A DNA stretch of 42,322 nt from Paenibacillaceae bacterium (GTDB lineage Bacteria; Bacillota; Bacilli; Paenibacillales; NBRC-103111). Below, one piece after another: positions 32,554-39,778 of this stretch. A program made the position numbers and the translations under genes. Each line of letters starts with the position of its first letter. Position 1 is the first letter of the stretch. The notes under the pieces are model-generated. The model was given only the letters and a program-made list of their open reading frames with translations, did no database searches and was not told the DNA's origin. The stretch spans positions 1-42,322 of the forward strand of contig JAQSYT010000004.1 of the NCBI GenBank assembly GCA_029256065.1. The letters run 5' to 3'.

Positions 32554-32568
32554 TTATGATAATAATCA
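32554..32568. promoter_or_regulatory. Fur/PerR-like 7-1-7 sequence between the divergent radical SAM genes
   Basis: TTATGAT-A-ATAATCA (32554-32568) has 5 of 7 matches between half-sites, like Fur-family boxes. It lies in the short divergent promoter region shared by both genes. The match is imperfect and no clear -35/-10 pair was placed, so this is a tentative call. Confidence 0.3.
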
Positions 32569-32703
32569 CAGAGTTTGTCCGGCTGATTCGTTTACAATTT
32601 AGACAATATTGCCATTAAACGGCCCTTGCTCCTCTTATGATGGCGGGGATAGTTTATATGATTTTGGGGAACACAAGTAGGATGTATGAAAGGGGAGACA
32701 GCC

Positions 32704-33882
32704 ATGTTAGCCATATCTCATCTCCTTGCGGACGTGGAGTCCTACGGCGACCAGCTCCGGTATTCAGAGGGGTCCCGGGGCCACCGGACCGGTACCCATT
32801 CGGGAGCAGGACCGGTAGTCGTATGGAGCGTAACCCGTTCCTGCAACTTAAAATGTATGCATTGTTATGCCAATTCCGAGAATAAAAAGTACGAAGGGGA
32901 GCTGGATACGGCGGAGGCTCTCCGGCTAATCGATGACATGTCGGAGATGAAGGTCCCCGTCATTCTGTTTTCCGGCGGGGAGCCTTTGGCACGGCCGGAT
33001 ATTTTCCAGCTGGCGGAATATGCCATCAGCAAAGGGATCCGCATTACCTTTTCCACTAACGGCACCTTGATAGATGAAGCAGCTGCCCGCCGGATCAAGG
33101 AGCTGGGCGTAGGTTATGTGGGCATCAGCCTGGATGGTATCGGCGAGGTCCACGATTATTTCCGCAACCGGACCGGAGCCTTCGAGCTGGCCATGCGCGG
33201 AGTGCGCAACTGTATCGCCCAGGGCCAGAAGGTGGGCCTGCGCTTTACTATGAACCGGCATAACATCGCCCAGCTGCCGCTGATTTTTGAGCTGATGGAG
33301 AAGGAGGGCATCCAGCGGGCCTGCTTCTACCACATGGTCTATACCGGCCGGGGTTCCCTGTCCGACGATATCTCCCATGAGGAAACCCGGGCTGCGCTGG
33401 ACTATATCTTCGAGAAGGCCCGGGACTTCAACCGCCGCGGGCTGCACAAGGAGCTTCTCACTGTAGACAATCATGCGGATGCTGTTTACCTTTATATGAA
33501 GGCTCTGGAGCTGAACGGCGAGCGGGCGGCAGATATCCTCCGCAAGCTGCGGATGAACGGCGGCAACCGGACAGGCATTGCCATCTGCAACATTGACCAC
33601 CTGGGCAATGTCCATCCCGACCAATTTACGCCGGACGTCACCTTCGGCAATGTGAAGCAGGAGCCCTTCCGGGATATCTGGTTCGGAACCCATCCAGTGC
33701 TGGCTGGGCTCCGGGACAGAAAACCTCTGCTCACAGGGCGCTGCGGCAGCTGCCGGTACCTGGACATCTGCAACGGCAACTTCCGTTCCCGCTCTCTGGC
33801 AGTGCATGGCGAGCTGTGGGCGGATGATCCGGCCTGCTTCCTGAGCGACGAGGAAATCGGATGCGAGGTCGCTGCCCGGTAA
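32704..33882 (+). CDS. Radical SAM/SPASM protein, NirJ1/AhbC-like
   Basis: 392 residues. The 4Fe-4S motif is CNLKCMHC (CxxxCxxC) at about residue 46, with GGEPLARPDIF near 92 and a C-terminal SPASM cluster region GRCGSCRYLDICNGNFR and DDPACF. The N-terminus (ISHLLADVESYGDQLRYS) and core (KELGVGYVGISLDG, MNRHNIAQLPLIFELME, NIDHLGNVHPDQF) match the NirJ1 group of heme d1 biosynthesis and AhbC of the siroheme-based heme route. The organism also probably has a coproporphyrin heme route, so the substrate is uncertain. ATG 32704 has AAAGGGGAG six bases upstream; ATG 32686 lacks a good site. The partner gene is divergent. Confidence 0.88.
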   Translation: MLAISHLLADVESYGDQLRYSEGSRGHRTGTHSGAGPVVVWSVTRSCNLKCMHCYANSENKKYEGELDTAEALRLIDDMSEMKVPVILFSGGEPLARPDIFQLAEYAISKGIRITFSTNGTLIDEAAARRIKELGVGYVGISLDGIGEVHDYFRNRTGAFELAMRGVRNCIAQGQKVGLRFTMNRHNIAQLPLIFELMEKEGIQRACFYHMVYTGRGSLSDDISHEETRAALDYIFEKARDFNRRGLHKELLTVDNHADAVYLYMKALELNGERAADILRKLRMNGGNRTGIAICNIDHLGNVHPDQFTPDVTFGNVKQEPFRDIWFGTHPVLAGLRDRKPLLTGRCGSCRYLDICNGNFRSRSLAVHGELWADDPACFLSDEEIGCEVAAR

Positions 33883-33957
33883 CGGGGGAGCTTGCGCAAT
33901 CCGCTTTGCGGCATATTTTGCCTAGAGCCGGATATACACTATAATGATCTCAAACAA

Positions 33958-33995
33958 GCACCGGGAGAGAGGGATAACCTCTTCCGGTGTTTTTT
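33958..33995 (+). terminator. Terminator after the NirJ1-like gene
   Basis: CACCGG-AGAGAGG (33959-33972) pairs with CCTCT-CCGGTG (to 33989) around GATAA, followed by TTTTTT. A TATAAT (33940-33945) precedes it without a -35. Confidence 0.85.
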
Positions 33996-34027
33996 GCCGG
34001 CTGGCGTGTTACAATAGTAAAAACAGT

Positions 34028-34085
34028 CCCCCAAAAGTGACGAGATGCTTCGAAGCAAATTCCGGGTACTTTTGGGGGAGCCCCC
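34028..34085 (+). repeat. 58-bp hairpin element, copy 5
   Basis: CCCCCAAAAGTGACGAGATGCTTCGAAGC...CGGGTACTTTTGGGGGAGCCCCC, arms exact. It abuts the left 40-bp inverted repeat arm (sharing CCC at 34083-34085) and lies about 57 bases before the yfkK start. Confidence 0.9.
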
Positions 34086-34122
34086 GAATGAAAATGCTGC
34101 AGTCATGCATTTTCGTAAAAAA
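34083..34122 (+). repeat. Left arm of a 40-bp inverted repeat
   Basis: CCCGAATGAAAATGCTGCAG-TC-A-TGCATTTTCGTAAAAAA. The reverse complement of 34760-34799 matches it at 39 of 40 positions (A versus G at one). The arm contains its own AAAATGC...GCATTTT symmetry. It brackets the yfkK and 34394 genes from the left. Confidence 0.9.
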
Positions 34123-34141
34123 CCGCAAAGGACGGTAGACC

Positions 34142-34372
34142 ATGGACTTGTCCCGCAATACAGAGGAATCCATTGCCTATATGATTGAAGCGATTAAAAC
34201 CAAGCTGCGGGTAGCCAGCGGCGCGGCGATCCGGCCGGAATTTTTTGATGAGAACAAATACGAGGATTTGCAGGATATCTACGATCTGGTTTCCAGCAAG
34301 GAACGGTTCAGTGTCAGTGAGATCGATGCCATCGTCTCCGAGCTGGGCAAGCTGCGCAAGCCGCAGGCGTAA
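34142..34372 (+). CDS. yfkK: YfkK-family protein (UPF0435/DUF1128)
   Basis: A 76-residue acidic helical protein. It matches B. subtilis YfkK: the core is EAIKTKLRVASGAAIRPEFFD then LQDIYDLVSSKERFSVSEIDAIVSELGKLRK. Cytoplasmic, function unknown. The ATG at 34142 follows AAAGGACGGT. It and the next gene lie between the two arms of a 40-bp inverted repeat. Confidence 0.9.
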   Translation: MDLSRNTEESIAYMIEAIKTKLRVASGAAIRPEFFDENKYEDLQDIYDLVSSKERFSVSEIDAIVSELGKLRKPQA

Positions 34373-34393
34373 GCACAAGGAGGCAAAGCATAC

Positions 34394-34708
34394 ATGGATA
34401 CAATGTATAAATTGGGACGCAAGGTGACCTTTTCCAAGGAGTGGCTGGATCTGAAGCTGGGGGCGCATGACGAGGCCTTCTATGATGAGGAGCGGTTCAT
34501 CACCATCAGCCAGCAGCGGTACGCATTAAGAGGCCGGTCCCGTACCGAAGAGTCCTCCTGGGATTATAATGAGGTGTTTGAGGTGACCCGTGACCAGGTA
34601 ACGGCGTACCATATCACCACAGATTACCAGGATATGATGGAGCAGGATCTGGAGGAGCGCAAGGAACGCGGGGAAATCACCGATAAGGAAGACAAGCCCC
34701 GGGAATAG
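34394..34708 (+). CDS. Hypothetical protein, 104 aa
   Basis: A 104-residue acidic protein; no named family recognised. Distinctive stretches are EWLDLKLGAHDEAFYDEE and GRSRTEESSWDYNEVFEVT, followed by a hydrophilic tail (QDLEERKERGEITDKEDK). No signal peptide or membrane segment. The start follows AAGGAGG (34377-34383) at 10-base spacing. It begins 21 bases after yfkK and shares the same flanking inverted repeat; the transcript ends at the terminator 34724-34765. Confidence 0.65.
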   Translation: MDTMYKLGRKVTFSKEWLDLKLGAHDEAFYDEERFITISQQRYALRGRSRTEESSWDYNEVFEVTRDQVTAYHITTDYQDMMEQDLEERKERGEITDKEDKPRE

Positions 34709-34723
34709 TCTTATGGGAAAGCG

Positions 34724-34765
34724 AAAGACCGGAGGACGGAACCCGTCCTTGCCGGTCTTTTTTTT
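34724..34765 (+). terminator. Terminator of the yfkK operon
   Basis: AAAGACCGG (34724-34732), GGACGG and CCGTCC within, CCGGTCTTT (to 34760), then TTTTTT. Its T-run is shared with the start of the right inverted-repeat arm. Confidence 0.85.
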
Positions 34766-34799
34766 ACGAAAATGCACGACTGCAGCATTTTCATTCGGG
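34760..34799 (-). repeat. Right arm of the 40-bp inverted repeat
   Basis: Reverse complement of the left arm (34083-34122) with one mismatch. It overlaps the T-run of the yfkK terminator and lies 25 bases beyond the stop of the minus-strand pseudouridine synthase. Confidence 0.9.
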
Positions 34800-34823
34800 A
34801 AATTGTTTTTGGTTGTTGCGCAA

Positions 34824-35711
34824 TTATTGCTCTTCCCCGGAGCGCTTATAGAAGGACTTAGGCACCTTGGTTGCAAAACGCAGCGCCTCACCGGTTACGG
34901 GGTGGGTGAAGGCGATGGACTGGGCGTGCAGACCCAGCCGTCCCAGGGGATTCTGGCGGGAGCCGTATTTTTTGTCCCCGGCAATGGGGTGTCCGATATC
35001 CTCCATGTGGACACGGATCTGGTTCTTGCGCCCGGTTTCCAGCTCCAGCTCCATCAGCGTATACGCCTGGTTCTGCTGCAGAACCTTATAGCGGGTTACC
35101 GCTTTTTGGCCGTCGTTGGGATGGGGGCTGGAGTACATCTTCAGGGTTGAACTCTCCTTCAGCCAGGAGGTAATAACGCCTTCGGGCTGCCGCACCTTGC
35201 CCTCCACCAGCGCTACATAGATACGTGCCTCTACGGCGTTCTCCCAGTTGTTTTGCAGGGTTTCCTTGGCCTTCTCCGTTTTGGCGAAGATCATCACCCC
35301 GGAGGTATCCCGGTCCAGCCGGTGGACGACAAAAATCCGGTTGCGGGGATTGGTGCGCCGGACATAATCCGTCAGCATGGCGTAGGCGGTAAGCTGCTGC
35401 TCCTTATCGGAGGCGATGGACAAGAGCCCGGCCTCTTTTTCCACAACCAGCAGATGGTCGTCCTCAAACAGAACAGAGACGCCTTGAAGGATCTCCTCCT
35501 CGAAGGTTTTGGTCCAGGAGACAGCCACCTTCAGCCCTGGAGAGAGGGGGTGGTTGTGCTTGGTGGTGCGTTTGCCTCCTACATACACCTGGCCTCTGGC
35601 CAGAATGGCTTTCACATGGTTTCTTCCCTTGCCCGGCATATTGCGGATCAGGAAGGGGAGCAATTCTTCATGCTCCGAAGCGGTAAAGACAGTTTCATTG
35701 GACTTGCTCAA
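34824..35711 (-). CDS. RluA-family pseudouridine synthase
   Basis: Converts specific uridines to pseudouridine in rRNA or tRNA. 295 residues. An S4-like RNA-binding segment (residues about 20-75, RNHVKAILARGQVYVGGKR) precedes the catalytic domain, whose signature HRLDRDTSGVMIFAKT (about 130-145) holds the catalytic aspartate; GRKNQIRVHMEDIGHPIAGDKKYG (about 229-252) is the conserved second motif. ATG 35711. The B. subtilis homologue is of the YhcT/YjbO/YlyB group; which substrate is used cannot be told from sequence. Confidence 0.92.
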   Translation of the reverse strand: MSKSNETVFTASEHEELLPFLIRNMPGKGRNHVKAILARGQVYVGGKRTTKHNHPLSPGLKVAVSWTKTFEEEILQGVSVLFEDDHLLVVEKEAGLLSIASDKEQQLTAYAMLTDYVRRTNPRNRIFVVHRLDRDTSGVMIFAKTEKAKETLQNNWENAVEARIYVALVEGKVRQPEGVITSWLKESSTLKMYSSPHPNDGQKAVTRYKVLQQNQAYTLMELELETGRKNQIRVHMEDIGHPIAGDKKYGSRQNPLGRLGLHAQSIAFTHPVTGEALRFATKVPKSFYKRSGEEQ

Positions 35712-35908
35712 TGCAATCCCTCATTTTCTTTTAAAAATACGCTAGTGGCTGCCCTCTGGCCGCATAGGACCGGTTCCGGCATGTATAAAACAGCCTACGT
35801 ATGGGCATTTTACCATATACGGCATAAGTGTTCATCATCCGTTGATGTTTGCAGTGTACCATGGAAACGGGTTGAAGACCAAATGGATGCCTGAAGGAGG
35901 CTGAATGT

Positions 35909-36085
35909 ATGCTGTTGTACCGTATGACCAAGCTGGTGGAGGACCATTCCCGTCTGAAGCAGGATTTTACCGATCCCTTCGGAGAATTGATGGAAATGGC
36001 ACGCGCCCGGGAGCAAATGGAGCTGTCCCTGCGTGGAGTGGCTGAGGAGGACTGCTCGGATTGGGGCAGACACGCCACCTATTGA
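35909..36085 (+). CDS. Small hydrophilic protein, 58 aa
   Basis: A 58-residue reading frame starting at ATG 35909 with AAGGAGG (35894-35900) eight bases upstream. The product starts MLLYRMTKLVEDHSRLKQD and ends CSDWGRHATY. It is acidic, mostly helical and has no signal or membrane segment. Another ATG at 35905 in a different frame has only four-base spacing and yields a low-complexity chain. I know no family. A long hairpin terminator (36160-36220) follows, which supports a real transcript. Confidence 0.6.
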   Translation: MLLYRMTKLVEDHSRLKQDFTDPFGELMEMARAREQMELSLRGVAEEDCSDWGRHATY

Positions 36086-36159
36086 CCGGGGGAGAGCATA
36101 TGCGGATTTCCAGACATAAGCTGCTGAAGCTTACCGTACCTGATTTGTTTATTCGGAAA

Positions 36160-36220
36160 AAAAGGCTGTCCAGCCGGTAAGATTCCTGTCTTTCAGGATC
36201 TATACCGCGGACAGCCTTTT
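36160..36220. terminator. Bidirectional terminator between the small ORF and cysK
   Basis: AAAAGGCTGTCC (36160-36171) and GGACAGCCTTTT (36209-36220) are exact complements, with a second inner stem CGGTA/TACCG. A-run and T-run on the two sides suit termination in both directions; cysK ends at 36266 on the minus strand. Confidence 0.85.
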
Positions 36221-36265
36221 GTTTGGAATCTTTGCTTGGAATCTGGGACTGTGTGAAGACAGCCT

Positions 36266-37204
36266 CTAGTCGAACAAGCCGGGGACTGACAGATAGCGCT
36301 CTCCCGAATCGGGCAGCAGAGCAACAATAGTCTTTCCCTTGGATTCCGGACGGGCTGCCACTGCAGCCGCCGCCCATACTGCAGCCCCGGAGGAAATGCC
36401 TACCAGAAGCCCCTCCCGGCGGCCCAGCTCCCGGGTGGTTTCGTAGGCGTCAACGGATTTCACGGCAATGATTTCATCATAGACATTCTGGTTTAACACC
36501 TTGGGAATAAAGCCTGCGCCGATTCCCTGAATCCGGTTGGGGCCGGGACGGCCTCCCGACAGCACCGGAGAATCCTGGGGTTCTACAGCGATGATGCGGA
36601 TGGCCGGATTTTTCTTCTTCAGCGCCTCGCCTACTCCGGTAATAGTGCCTCCGGAACCCACTCCCGCTACGAAAATATCCACCTTGCCATCCGTATCCGC
36701 CCAGATCTCCTCCGCTGTGGTGGTGCGGTGTGTTTGAGGATTGGCCGGGTTGTCGAACTGCTGGAGGATGACGGAGCCGGGAATGGCGTCAGCCAAATCA
36801 TTGGCCCGCCGGATCGCCCCGCCCATGCCCTCCGCACCTGGGGTCAGCACAAGCTCCGCACCTAAAGCCTGCAGCAGGTTTTGCCGCTCCACACTCATGG
36901 TTTCCGGCATGGTGAGAATCAAGCGGTAGCCCTTGGCTGCCGCCACAAAAGCCAGGGCAATGCCGGTGTTGCCGCTGGTGGGTTCGATAATTGTGCCGCC
37001 GGGATGAAGCACACCCCGCTCCTCCGCATCCTGGATCATGGCATTACCGATCCGGTCCTTCACACTGCCTGCGGGGTTGAAGTATTCCAGCTTGGCCAGG
37101 AGCCGGGTGGTGTCCGGAAGGCTGTGGCTTTCCGCATATTTTCCCAGCCTTAGCAGCGGGGTGTTACCGATAAGATCCGTCAGGCATTCCGCAATTCGTT
37201 CCAT
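36266..37204 (-). CDS. cysK: Cysteine synthase A (O-acetylserine sulfhydrylase)
   Basis: PLP enzyme making L-cysteine from O-acetylserine and sulfide. 312 residues, typical. PLP lysine K49 in [25 protein letters not shown] (about 74-84) binds substrate; [16 protein letters not shown] (about 176-191) binds the PLP phosphate; [14 protein letters not shown] near 265. ATG 37204 with AGGAGG at about 37210-37215. A strong promoter sits upstream (37252-37280) and an AT-rich stretch between it and the start could hold a CymR-type operator, not confirmed. Confidence 0.97.
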   Translation of the reverse strand: MERIAECLTDLIGNTPLLRLGKYAESHSLPDTTRLLAKLEYFNPAGSVKDRIGNAMIQDAEERGVLHPGGTIIEPTSGNTGIALAFVAAAKGYRLILTMPETMSVERQNLLQALGAELVLTPGAEGMGGAIRRANDLADAIPGSVILQQFDNPANPQTHRTTTAEEIWADTDGKVDIFVAGVGSGGTITGVGEALKKKNPAIRIIAVEPQDSPVLSGGRPGPNRIQGIGAGFIPKVLNQNVYDEIIAVKSVDAYETTRELGRREGLLVGISSGAAVWAAAAVAARPESKGKTIVALLPDSGERYLSVPGLFD

Positions 37205-37251
37205 AACAACCTCCTGAATTTAAATATAAATCCGATTGTTTTAGTATGTTT

Positions 37252-37280
37252 ATTTTACGTTTTTCAAGAGTTTATGTCAA
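37252..37280 (-). promoter_or_regulatory. Promoter of cysK
   Basis: On the minus strand TTGACA (37280-37275) and TAAAAT (37257-37252) with exactly 17 bases between. A consensus -35 and good -10. Confidence 0.75.
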
Positions 37281-37387
37281 TAAGGTGAAAAGCCATACCC
37301 GCCTATCGGCTCGGCTGCTTGCTCTCTCCCGACGTGCTCCAGCATTCCAGACAGCCGTAGACATTCGGACGGATAACATGTTGGACT

Positions 37388-37417
37388 TTGCTTTTAGAGG
37401 CGGAGTCTGGTTATGAT
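37388..37417 (+). promoter_or_regulatory. Candidate promoter for the B12 radical SAM gene
   Basis: TTGCTT (37388-37393) and TATGAT (37412-37417), 18-base spacer, 40 bases before the start codon. Moderate match. Confidence 0.35.
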
Positions 37418-37456
37418 AGAAGCAACTTATCTTATACGAATTGAGGCTTGATTCCC

Positions 37457-39250
37457 ATGAAGGTGGTACTCGCCGCCCTGAACGCCAAGTACATCCATAC
37501 CTCCCTGGCGCTGCGCTATCTGAAGGCGTACAGCGGCCGGGAGTTTGATATTGAAATTACCGAATATACCATCAAGGACCCGGTGATGCAGGTGGTGACC
37601 GACCTGTATCTGAAAAGCCCCGATGTGCTGGGCTTCTCCTGCTACATCTGGAACATTGAAGAGACGATCAAGATAATCGCTGCGCTGAAGCAGCTGAAGC
37701 CCGGGCTGACCATTGTGCTGGGCGGTCCCGAGGTTTCGTATGACACGGAGTATTGGCTCCGCCGCATTCCCCAGGCGGATTTCATCGTGATGGGAGAGGG
37801 GGAGGAGACCTTCCACCATTTGCTTACGGAGATCCGGGGAGAGAAGCGCTGGCGGGAGGTGCTGGGAGCCGCTTACCGGCAGGGTGAGGAGCTTGTGGTG
37901 AATCCCCCCAGACATAAGCTGGTGCTGGATACGATTCCTACGCCCCACCGCTTTGCGGAGGATGTGCCCGCCCTGCCCAACCGGGTAGTCTATTTCGAAA
38001 CCAGCCGGGGCTGTCCCTTCAACTGCCAGTTCTGCCTGTCCAGCACGGAGGTAGGGGTAAGGTATTTCGACCTGGACCGGACTAAGCGCGACCTGGAGTA
38101 CCTGGTGGATTCCGGGGCCAAGCTGGTGAAGTTTGTGGACCGCACCTTTAATATCAAGCGGGATTATGCCATGGATATTTTCGGCCACCTTATTAAGAAT
38201 CATGGCGGCTGCACCTTCCAGTTCGAGATTACAGCGGACATTATGCGGCCGGAGGTGCTGGACTTTCTGGCGGGGAATGCGCCTAAGGGGCTGTTCCGCT
38301 TCGAGGTGGGCGTCCAATCCACCAATGAAGAGGCCAACCGGCTGGTGGAGCGGCGGCAGAATTTTGAGAAGCTGGCCCGGACGGTGAATAAGGTGAAGGA
38401 GATTGCCGCCATCGACCAGCATCTGGACCTGATTGCCGGACTGCCCGGGGAGGATTACGCCTCCTTCCGCAAAACCTTCAATGATGTGTTTGCTCTCCGT
38501 CCGGAGGAGCTGCAATTGGGCTTCCTGAAGCTGCTCCGGGGGACGGGCCTGCGCCGGGATGCGGCCAAATACGGCTATGTGTTTATGGAGGATGCGCCCT
38601 ATGAGATGCTGAGCAACGACGTGCTTTCCTTCGACGATGTAATCCGTATCAAGCGGGTGGAGGATGTGCTGGAGAAATACTGGAATTCCCACCGGCTGGA
38701 CCGGACTGCGGAATATCTGATCCGGCATGAGTTTCCATCAGCCTTTGATTTTTTCCAGGAGTTCGGAGACTATTGGGAAAAACGGGGCTGGTCGCGGATC
38801 GGCTATCAGCTGGAGGATCTGTTCAGCCGGCTGCAGGCGTTCCTGCAGGAGTGGGGCATCGCCGGGCATGAAACAGCGCTGGGGCTGATGAAGCTGGATT
38901 ATTTCCTGAACCACAAGTACAAGCCCCGGAAGATCTGGTGGGACTTTACTCTGGGCAAAAATGGCCAGGCGGAGCTTTTGCGGTTGGCTGCACGGGAGCC
39001 TGGGGTGTTGTCCCCGGAGCTGGCCGGGACAGAGTGGAACGAGCGGGAGCTGCACAAATGGGCCATGGTGGAGGTGCTGCCGTTTAATCTCTCCGTGTAC
39101 GAGGAGAGCGGGGAGATTGTGCCGGAGGAGACGCTGCTGCTGGTGTTGTACGGCGGGGAAGGCGGTGCCGGTGGCGAAGGCGCAGGGCCGCGGTACTATT
39201 CAGCGCCGCTGGAGCGTCTGAGGAAGGGCGGCTTTATGGGGAGCAAATAA
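37457..39250 (+). CDS. B12-binding radical SAM protein (DUF4080 type)
   Basis: 597 residues from ATG 37457 (MKVVLAALNAKYIHTSLALRYLKAY). Residues about 1-135 are a B12-binding-like domain (GFSCYIWNIEETIKIIAALK, VLGGPEVSYD). The radical SAM core has CPFNCQFC (CxxxCxxC) near residue 186 and FRFEVGVQSTNEEANRLVER near 282. A DUF4080 C-terminal domain follows (about 370-560) with DYFLNHKYKPRKIWWDF. The tail is Gly-rich (GGEGGAGGEGAG). Substrate unknown; such proteins are often methyltransferases or methylthiotransferases. A TTG at 37448 is the upstream alternative. GAGG lies 10 bases before 37457. Confidence 0.9.
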   Translation: MKVVLAALNAKYIHTSLALRYLKAYSGREFDIEITEYTIKDPVMQVVTDLYLKSPDVLGFSCYIWNIEETIKIIAALKQLKPGLTIVLGGPEVSYDTEYWLRRIPQADFIVMGEGEETFHHLLTEIRGEKRWREVLGAAYRQGEELVVNPPRHKLVLDTIPTPHRFAEDVPALPNRVVYFETSRGCPFNCQFCLSSTEVGVRYFDLDRTKRDLEYLVDSGAKLVKFVDRTFNIKRDYAMDIFGHLIKNHGGCTFQFEITADIMRPEVLDFLAGNAPKGLFRFEVGVQSTNEEANRLVERRQNFEKLARTVNKVKEIAAIDQHLDLIAGLPGEDYASFRKTFNDVFALRPEELQLGFLKLLRGTGLRRDAAKYGYVFMEDAPYEMLSNDVLSFDDVIRIKRVEDVLEKYWNSHRLDRTAEYLIRHEFPSAFDFFQEFGDYWEKRGWSRIGYQLEDLFSRLQAFLQEWGIAGHETALGLMKLDYFLNHKYKPRKIWWDFTLGKNGQAELLRLAAREPGVLSPELAGTEWNERELHKWAMVEVLPFNLSVYEESGEIVPEETLLLVLYGGEGGAGGEGAGPRYYSAPLERLRKGGFMGSK

Positions 39251-39258
39251 GGTACATA

Positions 39259-39427
39259 AAATGATTGCTATTTCCTCAAATTGCTGCTTTTGAGACGAAT
39301 AAGACATATAAAATGTATGCTATTGCTCCATACGAGGAGCCGATTTGTGGTGAATCAGGGGAATAACATACATTTTATGTGCGCTATTTACCCTTTTTTC
39401 TATCATTTTTCCATATAGCAATCATTT
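39259..39427. repeat. Nested inverted repeat element
   Basis: The outer arms AAATGATTGCTAT (39259-39271) and ATAGCAATCATTT (39415-39427) are exact complements. Inside, 39304-39324 (ACATATAAAATGTATGCTATT) and 39362-39382 are complements at 18 of 21 positions. The left outer and inner arms also share a direct ACATAAAATG...GCTATT word. The whole 169-bp stretch is therefore a nested palindrome. It lies just after the radical SAM gene. Confidence 0.75.
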
Positions 39428-39468
39428 GTTGGCGCTTACACGAAGAGGTTGCTGGCACGGATATGGGC

Positions 39469-39686
39469 AGATGCTCCGAAGGTGCTGGGGCGATAATCCG
39501 CAGGTTTTGCGGCGACACTCGCAGGTGCTGCAACGATACTTGGCAGGTGTCCCGGCGATGCTCCAGAGGTGATGTGGCGATACTCCACAGGTGTCCCGGC
39601 GATGCTCCAGAGGTGATGTGGCGATACTCCACAGGTGTCCCGGCGATGCTCCAGAGGTGATGCGACGATACACCGCAGGTGTCGCC
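39469..39686 (+). repeat. Ten tandem 22-bp units
   Basis: Ten head-to-tail units, nine of them essentially 22 bases, with consensus CGATRCTCCRCAGGTGTCCCGG. From 39534 two versions alternate: CGATACTCCACAGGTGTCCCGG and CGATGCTCCAGAGGTGATGTGG, giving a 44-bp higher-order repeat with two exact copies. Because 22 is not a multiple of three, the array reads differently in each unit, so it is not coding. Two turns of DNA per unit would place a repeated protein site on one face. Seen only here in the window. Confidence 0.9.
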
Positions 39687-39733
39687 TTTCCCTAGTCGCA
39701 GACGAGCCGCCGCTTGGCGGCCGCCCCAAAAAC

Positions 39734-39767
39734 AAACCCCGCCTCCCTTTGGGGAGAGGCGGGGTTT
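39734..39767. terminator. Terminator of manA (and of the upstream strand)
   Basis: AAACCCCGCCTC (39734-39745) and GAGGCGGGGTTT (39756-39767), then TT on the plus strand; the minus strand reads GTTTGTTTTTG after it. Bidirectional, ending manA 12 bases after its stop. Confidence 0.85.
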
Positions 39768-39778
39768 TTGCTGCGCCT

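Noticed and set aside
36100-36180. 26-codon frame after the 58-residue gene
   Set aside because: It has a nearby GGGGGAG, but it runs into the terminator stem at 36160; too short to support.
37427-38728. 433-codon minus-strand frame opposite the B12 radical SAM gene
   Set aside because: Proline/histidine-rich shadow translation, no motif; the plus strand carries a clear CxxxCxxC enzyme.
39379-39660. Open frames over the 22-bp array
   Set aside because: They exist in several frames only because the 22-bp unit lacks stops; the unit length is not a multiple of three.
39469-39686. CRISPR array
   Set aside because: The units are contiguous 22-mers with no spacers and no cas genes nearby.
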